From NCBI GenBank assembly GCA_026988115.1, contig JALSLV010000053.1:46219-110218 (forward strand): 64,000 nucleotides of DNA. The letters are read 5' to 3'. Shown in pieces: positions 1 through 7,746 of this stretch. The first letter of the stretch is position 1; each line of letters opens with the position of its first letter. This stretch comes from Lysobacterales bacterium (lineage in GTDB: Bacteria > Pseudomonadota > Gammaproteobacteria > Xanthomonadales > Marinicellaceae). A model generated the notes under the pieces. The model did no database searches. It was not told where the DNA came from and saw nothing but the letters and a program-made list of their open reading frames with translations. Made by a program: the position numbers and the translations under genes.

Positions 1-1
1 A

Positions 2-2965
2 GTTACTGCAATTATTGATGATATTGATACTAGTGGGGTTAATGTTGATTCACAAAATGTAACAATCAATGCACCAGCAGCAGGTGCTGTAAACATTACA
101 AAAACTGCTTCTAGCCCAACCTATACGGTAGGAGACAATGTGGTTTATACTATTTTGGTGGAAAATACGACGGCTGCTTTATCTGTCTTAGATATGGAAA
201 TTAACGATGTATTACCCATTGCCAATTTAGATGCAGCCACTGTCAGTGTCAATGCAACAACGCTAGTGGGTTCAAGTACTTATTCGTGTTCATTTGATGC
301 GGTTGATACCGTTTCGTGTGCGAATACATCCACTTTACCGTTTGTCATTGGGGATAAACTGGAAGTTATTATCTCAGTTGATGCCTCAACAGCAGGAACT
401 AATATTTCTAATATTGCCACGGCAACAAGCTTACAATTAGGCTCGTTAGGCAGTTCATTACCTGCGGTTATTTCAATTAATTCAGGCACTCCTATTATTC
501 AACCAACATCACTATCTGTGCAAAAGAGCGTATCCCAAAATGGCGTACAGGTCAGTGAAATTGAAAAAGGCTCGTCTTTCCAATACGAGGTTGTGGTGAC
601 TAATACGGGTAATTCTGCCCTCTACAGTTTCTCGGTTATTGATTCTATGCCTCAGGGAGTTGTTGTGGATAACATTGTGACACCTGTTGGCATGACCTGT
701 AATAACCAAGGGCAGACCTATTCGTGCAATTATCCACAGCCATTAGCAACGAATTCTTCTTTACAAATCATTTATCAAGTCACGGATGCGAGTGATGCTA
801 ATACAACTTCTTTGTTAAATACAGTCAGAGTCGTTAGTTTTAATGCTCAGGAAAAATCAGATGAAGCTCTCGTGATTTTAACGGGTTCAAACCCAAATCC
901 AAACCCTAACCCTAATAATAATTACACACTAGAAATAAAAGATGATGTTGATCCCGTCCAACAAGGAGAGGATTTTAATTACACGGTTACTTTAAAAAAC
1001 ACTGGATCCGTAGCACTTAATGCAATTGATATTAACCTTATGTTGCCGCCAGAGTTACAAGTCAATTCAACCCAGACTAATGGCGTAAGTTGTTCTACAG
1101 TTAGCACTGGATTGCATTGCATCGCCAGTGGCGGATTAGTCGTCAATGCAGGGCAACAATTGGATATATTGACGGTTAATGTTGTTTCTAATGACTTTTT
1201 TGGAGATGTCTTAGCGCAAGTGATTGCAAATAATACAGGTTCTACAAGCATATCTGCTGATGAAACCACCACCATACTTGAACATATAATTATACCTAAA
1301 ACAGATTTGTCCGTCACTGTTGGCAATACTCAAATTGCGAATCAAGGAGGACAAACAAGTTTTGATGTAAGAGTTGAGAATTTGGCTGCATCCGCAATTA
1401 AACCACGATTACAGGTGAGTTTGTCTGGATTAATTGATGCAACTCAAGTATCAGCAAATGAATTCTGGGATTGTGATGTTGCTGGAGTCAATGTGAGCTG
1501 TGTCTATAGGGGAGCTTCTATGCCTTCTGGTCAAGTGACAAGCATCCAGTTTAACCTGGTGTTAACTCAAATCAGTGTTGAAGCCGAGAATATAGTGGTG
1601 GTAGCTAGCATAGAGTCGGATACCGAGGATGAGTTTATAGCAAACAATACAACAACAGCGACAATTAATGTTAATCCAACACCAACAGAGGGCGAGATTT
1701 TATCGGCACTTCGCTCTGCACTTGATGGAAAGGCAAATCAACAGGTTAACCGTGCTATTCAAAATGTGGCTAGCTACTGTGAAGTTTCCTATTTCATGGC
1801 ACTAGAAGGCATGTGTGAAGACTTGTATCAGAGTGCACTAAATGGTGACGGCGAAACAATTAATACAGTGATGGAACAAATTATTCCCAATGAAGTCATT
1901 GGTCAGTCAACTTCCATTGCAGAAATTGCAACAGCACAGTTTAGAAACATTGGTTCTCGACTGTCTCAATTAAGAGCAGGTGGGGGCAGTGGATTTAGTT
2001 CTGCAGGATTAAATGCAACTTATGGGAATGGTAGTTTACCACTTGGAATGTTAGCATATTTAAATAAGTCAGTTGATGAATCATCAAATATTGATGTGAA
2101 TAATGATTTCATTTCACCTTGGGGATTTTTTGTAAACGGTACCATCTCTATGGGTACTCGTGATGCCACAGGTAGAGAGCTTGGCTTTGATTTTGATTCT
2201 TATGGATTAACCGCTGGAGTTGATTATCGTTTGTCTGCTAATAAAGTTGTTGGTGTGGCTTTGGGTTACGCTAATTTTGATTCGGATATTGATGGGCAAG
2301 CCAAATTAAAATCAACAGGTGTCACTCTTACGGGTTATGGATCCTTTTATGTCAATGATAATTTTTATGTCGATGCTCGTATTAGTGTAGCCAAGCCTGA
2401 CTTTGATCAGTCTAGAAAAATAGAATTTACTCTTGGAGATACAACAGTCTCAAGGGTGGCAAATGGTTCGACTTCAAGTAATCAATATTCCGTTGCCATG
2501 AGTGCAGGGTATAACTTCTACAAAAATTCTTGGAATATTACGCCAAATGGCTCTTTTCGATACATCAAAACATCAATTGATGGCTTTACCGAAACTGGAG
2601 CAGGGGGATTTAATTTTAATTATTCTAATCAAGATTTAGAATCCATGATTTGGTCGGCAGGTATTAGGGTATCAAAAGCAATAAGTTTAAAAAATGGTGT
2701 AATAACACCTCAGTTTGATTTTGATTATAATTACGAAAGCTTAAATGATGGTAACGATATAGAAGCACGTTTTGTTACAGCACCATTAAATGAAGTGTTT
2801 ATTATAGAAACCGATTCACCTGATAGAACTTATGGCTCTGCAGGTCTTGGTTTTGCCTATATTTCATCCAATGGCAAACAAGCTTATATAAATTACAGAA
2901 GTGTGCTTGGACTAGAAGGATTTAGTCGAGGAACATTTAATCTGGGTGCAAGATTTGAATTTTAA
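2..2965 (+). CDS. Autotransporter with DUF11-like repeats, 5' end missing
   Basis: The frame is open from base 2, so the gene begins before the window; 987 residues are visible. The passenger has four DUF11/CARDB-like beta-sandwich modules starting near observed residues 30, 170, 307 and 435, each with the pattern of a stretch like 'Y-x-V-x-V-x-N-T-G' followed by a Cys-containing strand. A Pro-Asn repeat linker separates modules two and three. From about residue 705 to the end the sequence alternates like a beta-barrel and finishes 'ARFEF', with the terminal Phe typical of autotransporter and outer-membrane barrels. I infer a type V secreted surface protein whose passenger is adhesin-like or structural; the ligand cannot be read from sequence. 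The next gene starts 34 bp downstream on the same strand and is probably co-transcribed. Confidence 0.85.
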   Translation, partial: VTAIIDDIDTSGVNVDSQNVTINAPAAGAVNITKTASSPTYTVGDNVVYTILVENTTAALSVLDMEINDVLPIANLDAATVSVNATTLVGSSTYSCSFDAVDTVSCANTSTLPFVIGDKLEVIISVDASTAGTNISNIATATSLQLGSLGSSLPAVISINSGTPIIQPTSLSVQKSVSQNGVQVSEIEKGSSFQYEVVVTNTGNSALYSFSVIDSMPQGVVVDNIVTPVGMTCNNQGQTYSCNYPQPLATNSSLQIIYQVTDASDANTTSLLNTVRVVSFNAQEKSDEALVILTGSNPNPNPNPNNNYTLEIKDDVDPVQQGEDFNYTVTLKNTGSVALNAIDINLMLPPELQVNSTQTNGVSCSTVSTGLHCIASGGLVVNAGQQLDILTVNVVSNDFFGDVLAQVIANNTGSTSISADETTTILEHIIIPKTDLSVTVGNTQIANQGGQTSFDVRVENLAASAIKPRLQVSLSGLIDATQVSANEFWDCDVAGVNVSCVYRGASMPSGQVTSIQFNLVLTQISVEAENIVVVASIESDTEDEFIANNTTTATINVNPTPTEGEILSALRSALDGKANQQVNRAIQNVASYCEVSYFMALEGMCEDLYQSALNGDGETINTVMEQIIPNEVIGQSTSIAEIATAQFRNIGSRLSQLRAGGGSGFSSAGLNATYGNGSLPLGMLAYLNKSVDESSNIDVNNDFISPWGFFVNGTISMGTRDATGRELGFDFDSYGLTAGVDYRLSANKVVGVALGYANFDSDIDGQAKLKSTGVTLTGYGSFYVNDNFYVDARISVAKPDFDQSRKIEFTLGDTTVSRVANGSTSSNQYSVAMSAGYNFYKNSWNITPNGSFRYIKTSIDGFTETGAGGFNFNYSNQDLESMIWSAGIRVSKAISLKNGVITPQFDFDYNYESLNDGNDIEARFVTAPLNEVFIIETDSPDRTYGSAGLGFAYISSNGKQAYINYRSVLGLEGFSRGTFNLGARFEF

Positions 2966-2999
2966 GTCAAATCACCCACTTTTAACCAAGGGGAACACT

Positions 3000-4967
3000 A
3001 TGAAAAAAAAGAAAATAAACACAAATAAATTGTCCGTGATTAGTTTACTTATGCTGGTAATTGTTGGCAGTGGAGCGCCTATTGAACAATCGTTCGCCAG
3101 AGGTAAAATTACACCTGACCAGTTGTATATTGTGGATTGTTTGTTGCCACCTCAAGTGAGACAATTGGGCTCAAACTATACTTATTTGGCTCCACGAAAA
3201 CCGGCTCGGTTAAGTGCGCGTGATTGCGCGGTTAGAGGTGGAGAATACGTGGCGTACGATAAAGCCAGTTTTTCCAGTGTTGCTAAAATGTGGTTGCCAG
3301 AAGCACAAGGCGGAAACCCAAAAGCTCAATCCTACCTCGGTGAGTTGTATGAGAAAGGTTTGGGTGGAACACCTGATTATAAAGCTGCTGCGATGTGGTA
3401 TCAAAAAGCGGTGGAACAAGGTTATACGCCAGCCATGTTGAATTTGGGTAATTTATACGAGCAAGGTTTGGGTGTAGAACAAGATAAAACAAAAGCCATT
3501 AACCTTTACCGACAAGCCTCAGGGATTACGGATTCAAATTTAGAGATTGTTACCGAACAAAACTTAAGAGACAGAAGGGCAAAAGAACACCAAAGAATTC
3601 AGTTGCTCAAACAAGTCTCTGGACTAAGAAAACAATTGTCAGAAGTAAAAAGTGATTACGACTTAACTAAACGTTATGTTGAACAATCAAATATAAAACT
3701 CAAAGATTTACAAGCACAGCTAAAAAACAATAAAGGCAATAACTCAATTTTGCAAAAAATTGCTGAATTAAAGGCAGAATTAAATAATAAAAACAATGAG
3801 TTATCTAAACAAAATAAAGTAATAAATACCTTGGTTTCTAAAGTGAGTGAACAAGCAACGCGTGATGATGTGGCACAAAATACCAAAGAATCAGGCATTA
3901 GTATTCTAAATCCAGATGTGTTTTTAACACGTGGTATTAACACAATGGCAATGCCTGCAGATGCAGTTAAATTTAAGTTTATGGCAAGTGTCACCCCTCC
4001 AGAAGGCGTTGTTGCTCTAAAAGTTAATAATCAAGACTACACAAAAACCATGACGGATGGAGGTGTTTTTGAAAGCACAGTTGAACTAAAAAATGGAGAT
4101 ACACCTGTAAGTATTGTTGCTATCAGAAAAGATGGCACACGAAACATCGAACAGTTTGTTGCAATAAGGAATCAGTTCAAACCAGTAAAATCTCGTAAAT
4201 TTGATGAGTTATTTACTCGACGTTTACGCAATGATTTGGGTGATTATTTTGCTTTAGTTATTGGTAATGATGAATACAATAATTTGGATAACTTACAAAC
4301 CGCATCATCTGATGCCAAGGAAATTGCGAAAATATTAAAGAAACGTTATGGATATAAGGTTAAATTATTAATTAATGCCGACAAAATGACGATGCTAAAA
4401 GCATTAACTGATTACAATAAAAAATTAGGTAAATTTGACAACTTAATGGTTTATTACGCAGGTCATGGTTTAATTGATGAAAAGACAAAGGAAGGTTATT
4501 GGATTCCAACAGATGCATCCAAGACGGATAAATCAACATGGATTGCAAATAAACGCGTTAGTGATTTTATGGCTAATATGAAAGCTAAGCATGTTATGGT
4601 TGTTGCAGATTCTTGTTATTCGGGTACGTTATCTGGCTCTGCAATTTCGCCGTTACCTGATGATATTGAAAGTGAAGACATTTTATTTACTTCGCGTGTA
4701 AAAGCTCGTACAGTATTAACTTCAGGTGGCTTGCAACCAATCTTAGATAGTGGTGGCAATGGACATTCAATATTTGCCTCAGCTTTTATTGATACCTTAA
4801 ATGAAAATGATGGTGTTATGGAAGGATACCGTTTGTATAAAGCCATGAGTCAGCAAGTTAAATTACGTTCAAGCTTAGCGGGTTTGGAACAAGTTCCTGA
4901 ATACAGTGCAGTTAAACACGCAGGGCATGAGGGCAGTGAGTATTATTTCTTACCAAAGAAAATTTGA
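3000..4967 (+). CDS. Exported caspase-like (peptidase C14) protein with Sel1 repeats
   Basis: 655 residues from the ATG at 3000, which has an AAGGGG ribosome site 6 bases upstream; an in-frame ATG at 2946 would overlap the previous gene and hide the signal peptide. Order: basic N-terminus and hydrophobic segment ending near 'SFA', a signal peptide; two Sel1-type repeats at about 95-170; a Lys/Glu/Gln-rich coiled coil at about 185-290; a beta-rich linker; and a caspase-like p20 domain from about 415. The catalytic dyad is visible: His489 in 'YYAGHG' and Cys539 in 'DSCYSG'. Known relatives (orthocaspases) cleave after Arg or Lys, but no substrate can be assigned here. It lies directly behind an autotransporter gene, so processing or assembly of that surface protein is possible. 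An export signal on a caspase homologue is less usual than a cytoplasmic one. Confidence 0.85.
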   Translation: MKKKKINTNKLSVISLLMLVIVGSGAPIEQSFARGKITPDQLYIVDCLLPPQVRQLGSNYTYLAPRKPARLSARDCAVRGGEYVAYDKASFSSVAKMWLPEAQGGNPKAQSYLGELYEKGLGGTPDYKAAAMWYQKAVEQGYTPAMLNLGNLYEQGLGVEQDKTKAINLYRQASGITDSNLEIVTEQNLRDRRAKEHQRIQLLKQVSGLRKQLSEVKSDYDLTKRYVEQSNIKLKDLQAQLKNNKGNNSILQKIAELKAELNNKNNELSKQNKVINTLVSKVSEQATRDDVAQNTKESGISILNPDVFLTRGINTMAMPADAVKFKFMASVTPPEGVVALKVNNQDYTKTMTDGGVFESTVELKNGDTPVSIVAIRKDGTRNIEQFVAIRNQFKPVKSRKFDELFTRRLRNDLGDYFALVIGNDEYNNLDNLQTASSDAKEIAKILKKRYGYKVKLLINADKMTMLKALTDYNKKLGKFDNLMVYYAGHGLIDEKTKEGYWIPTDASKTDKSTWIANKRVSDFMANMKAKHVMVVADSCYSGTLSGSAISPLPDDIESEDILFTSRVKARTVLTSGGLQPILDSGGNGHSIFASAFIDTLNENDGVMEGYRLYKAMSQQVKLRSSLAGLEQVPEYSAVKHAGHEGSEYYFLPKKI

Positions 4968-4990
4968 TTATAAGTTATATTATTGGCATT

Positions 4991-5102
4991 AAAAGACGGA
5001 CTAAATCCGAACCACGAACTTATTGGGGCAGGGACTTCAGTCCCGTTTGTTAAAAAGACGGACTAAAGTCCGAACCCCGAACTTATTGGGGCAGGGACTT
5101 CC
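4991..5102. repeat. Tandem pair of REP-like palindromic units
   Basis: Two near-identical units of about 50-57 bp lie head to tail (about 4992-5047 and 5053-5102). Each contains a small hairpin GGACTAAAGTCC (one arm damaged in unit 1) and a conserved block 'CGAACTTATTGGGGCAGGGACTTC'-like; unit 1 completes a second hairpin GGGACTTCAGTCCC, while unit 2 ends just inside it. The pair sits between the convergent stops of the caspase-like gene and lpdA, a typical place for REP/BIME elements, and may help end transcription from both sides. A REP-associated transposase gene occurs at the far end of the window, but I cannot show that it is cognate to this repeat. Confidence 0.7.
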
Positions 5103-5141
5103 TTTTTATTATTCTTTTTTGATGGGTATATCCTAGAAACT

Positions 5142-6563
5142 TTAATTCATCTTATGAATTGCACGTTTATCAACACTTAATGCCGCTTCATGTACCGCTT
5201 CAGAAAGAGTTGGGTGCGCATGAATAATGCGTGCCAAATCCTCAGCACAACCTTGAAACTCCATAGTTACTACACATTCAGCAATCAATTCAGATGCGTT
5301 GGCACCAACAATATGAGCACCAAGTAAAGTATCTGTTTCTTTATCAGCCAACAATTTAACCATACCTTGCGGTTGGTTCATGGCAACGGCTCGACCAATA
5401 GCTGCAAACGGGAAAGTGCCGACGTTATATTCTACGCCTTCATCTTTAAGTTGTTGTTCTGTTTTACCAACCCACGCCATTTCTGGTTCAGTATAAATAA
5501 CCCAAGGCACGGTGTTAAAATCAATGTGTCCGTGTTGTCCAGCTATACGTTCAGCTACTGCAATTCCTTCCTCTGAGGCTTTGTGTGCCAACATCGGACC
5601 ACGCACAACATCGCCAATTGCCCATATGTTTGGGGCGGTTGTTTGGCATAAGTCATTGACTTGAATTTGCCCGCGATCAGTTAATTCAACACCGCAATTA
5701 TCACTCAGTAAGTTTTCAGTATTCGATTTACGACCCACGGCAACCAATAGCTTATCGAATATTTCTGTGGATTGTTCGCCATTTTTCTCAAAAGTTACTT
5801 CGACTTTACCATTGACAATGTTAGCCGCTTTGACAAATGTCTTTAAGCGAATATCCATTTTTTGTTTTTTAAATTCGCGTCCAGCTAATTTAGCGATGTC
5901 TTTATCTGCTGCGGCGAGCAGTGTATCCATTGCTTCAAATATAACTATTTGAGAACCCAAACGCCCCCAAACACTAGCCATTTCAAGTCCGATCACTCCT
6001 GCACCAATAATGCCAAGTTTTTTTGGTGTTTCATTGATATTCAATGCACCTGCATTATCTACGATTAAATCATTATCAATAGTAACATTTGGAATAGAAA
6101 AAGGAGTCGAGCCTGTTGCGATAATTATATTTTTAGCTGTTACTGTGGTACTTTTTTCGCCTTGGGTAAGTTTGACTTGATTTTTGCCTAATAAAGTAGC
6201 TGTTGCATGGGAAGCCTTAACTTTATTGGCTTTAAATAATCCCGCAATACCACCGGTAAATTGTTTAACAATGGCATCTTTGCGACCAATCATTTTATTT
6301 ACGTCAATCTTTGCATTTTCAAAGCTTATGCCATGATTATGGTAATCGTGTTGCATGTGAGCAAAGTTTTTTGAGGAATCAAGCAAGGCTTTTGAAGGAA
6401 TGCAGCCAACATTTAAGCAGGTTCCACCAAGGGCTGGTTTGCCATCTTTACCAATAAAATTATCAACACATAAAGTGCTTAAACCCAATTGTGCAGCTCG
6501 AATGGCAGCAACGTAGCCACCTGGGCCTCCACCAATAACGACAACATCGTATTGTTCTGACAT
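5142..6563 (-). CDS. lpdA: Dihydrolipoyl dehydrogenase (E3)
   Basis: 473 residues from the ATG at 6563, which follows AGGAG by 6 bases; upstream in-frame codons would run into sucB. The enzyme reoxidises dihydrolipoamide on E2 and passes electrons through FAD to NAD+. Visible signatures are the FAD-binding 'GGGPGGYVAA' near residue 11, the redox-active disulfide C49-x4-C54 in 'GTCLNVGCIPSK', an NAD-binding 'GAGVIGLEMASVWGRLG' segment, the second FAD motif 'IWAIGDV', and the C-terminal 'HAHPTLSE' carrying the catalytic His-Glu pair. It is the last gene of sucA-sucB-lpdA, 10 bp after sucB, so it primarily serves the 2-oxoglutarate dehydrogenase complex; it may be shared with other 2-oxo acid dehydrogenases. 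Confidence 0.97.
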   Translation of the reverse strand: MSEQYDVVVIGGGPGGYVAAIRAAQLGLSTLCVDNFIGKDGKPALGGTCLNVGCIPSKALLDSSKNFAHMQHDYHNHGISFENAKIDVNKMIGRKDAIVKQFTGGIAGLFKANKVKASHATATLLGKNQVKLTQGEKSTTVTAKNIIIATGSTPFSIPNVTIDNDLIVDNAGALNINETPKKLGIIGAGVIGLEMASVWGRLGSQIVIFEAMDTLLAAADKDIAKLAGREFKKQKMDIRLKTFVKAANIVNGKVEVTFEKNGEQSTEIFDKLLVAVGRKSNTENLLSDNCGVELTDRGQIQVNDLCQTTAPNIWAIGDVVRGPMLAHKASEEGIAVAERIAGQHGHIDFNTVPWVIYTEPEMAWVGKTEQQLKDEGVEYNVGTFPFAAIGRAVAMNQPQGMVKLLADKETDTLLGAHIVGANASELIAECVVTMEFQGCAEDLARIIHAHPTLSEAVHEAALSVDKRAIHKMN

Positions 6564-6573
6564 GTTATTTCTC

Positions 6574-7743
6574 CTAAAGGTTAAGCAATAAACGAGCAGG
6601 ATCTTCCAGCGCGTCTTTGATTGCAACTAAGAATAAAACAGCATCCTTTCCATCAATAATACGGTGATCATACGTCAAGGCTATATACATCATTGGCCGA
6701 GCTACAATTTCACCATCAATAACAACGGGACGTTGTTTGATTGTATGCATGCCTAAAATAGCGCTTTGTGGTGCATTTAAAATTGGTGTTGACATCAATG
6801 AGCCAAAGGTTCCACCATTGGTTATGGTAAATGTTCCGCCTTGTAAATCATCCATGCCTAACTTTCCATCGCGAGCGGCAATGGCATAGTCCATGATTTG
6901 TCTATCAATATCGGCTAAGCCCATGGTGTCTGTGTATTTAAGTACCGGCACAACCAAACCACGTGGTGAGGCAACGGCAATCCCGATGTGATGATTTTTG
7001 TTGTAAATTATATCGGAACCTTCGGTTGCGGCATTTATGATTGGAAATTTCTTCAACGCTTCTGTTGCGGCTTTAACAAAGAAAGACATTAAACCAAGTT
7101 TTACACCATGTTTTGCAATAAACTCTTCTTTGTATTTTTTACGAATCGCCATGACCGCCTGCAAATCAACCTCATTAAAGGAAGTCAACATCGCCGCTGT
7201 GGATTGTGCTTCAATCATTCGGTTAGCCACCATTTGACGTAAACGACTCATTGGCACACGTTCTGTTGCTGGCGTGTTGGCAACATCTAATGCATTGGGT
7301 TTTGTGATTCTTCCACCGCGACCAGTGCCTGTTATTTGTGATGCATCAATGCCGTTTTCACTCATTATTTTACGAGCAGCAGGAGAGGCTCCCGCAGTAC
7401 TTGTGTTCGTTTGAGGGGTTGGAGCAGCTGCTGTTGGAGTTGGTGAGGAAGCAGCAGTGGCAGCAACTGGTGTAGCACTTTCTTGTGCTGCCTCAGCAGG
7501 TGCTTCACCTTCTTCAAACTTCGCTAATACTTGATCAGATAATACGGTTTCTCCTTCACCTTGGAATATTTCTTTTAAATAACCATCGGCAGGGGCTGGC
7601 ACTTCGAGTACCACTTTGTCGGTCTCTAAATCGACAATATTTTCGTCTCTGGCAACAAAATCACCAGGTTGTTTGTGCCATGTGGCAACGGTTGCATCAG
7701 CTACTGACTCAGGAAGAACAGGAACTTTAATTTCAATACTCAT
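6574..7743 (-). CDS. sucB: Dihydrolipoamide succinyltransferase (E2 of 2-oxoglutarate dehydrogenase)
   Basis: 389 residues; ATG at 7743 with GGAG 6 bases upstream. The N-terminal lipoyl domain has the modified lysine Lys43 in '[10 protein letters not shown]'. An Ala/Pro/Thr-rich flexible linker (about 80-115) leads to a peripheral subunit-binding domain ('[14 protein letters not shown]'), then a second linker and the acyltransferase core. The catalytic His360 and Asp364 lie in '[10 protein letters not shown]'. E2 takes the succinyl group from E1 and transfers it to CoA in the TCA cycle. The single lipoyl domain and overall length are normal for SucB. It lies 3 bp after sucA and 10 bp before lpdA, a compact operon in which the three enzyme components are made together. 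Confidence 0.97.
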   Translation of the reverse strand: MSIEIKVPVLPESVADATVATWHKQPGDFVARDENIVDLETDKVVLEVPAPADGYLKEIFQGEGETVLSDQVLAKFEEGEAPAEAAQESATPVAATAASSPTPTAAAPTPQTNTSTAGASPAARKIMSENGIDASQITGTGRGGRITKPNALDVANTPATERVPMSRLRQMVANRMIEAQSTAAMLTSFNEVDLQAVMAIRKKYKEEFIAKHGVKLGLMSFFVKAATEALKKFPIINAATEGSDIIYNKNHHIGIAVASPRGLVVPVLKYTDTMGLADIDRQIMDYAIAARDGKLGMDDLQGGTFTITNGGTFGSLMSTPILNAPQSAILGMHTIKQRPVVIDGEIVARPMMYIALTYDHRIIDGKDAVLFLVAIKDALEDPARLLLNL

Positions 7744-7746
7744 TTT

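Noticed and set aside
2946..3000. Upstream start for the caspase-like protein
   Set aside because: It overlaps the autotransporter and would bury the signal peptide; the ATG at 3000 has a good ribosome site.
4968..5141. CbbR-type or other regulatory operator
   Set aside because: The palindromes belong to repeated REP-like units between two stop codons, not to a promoter.
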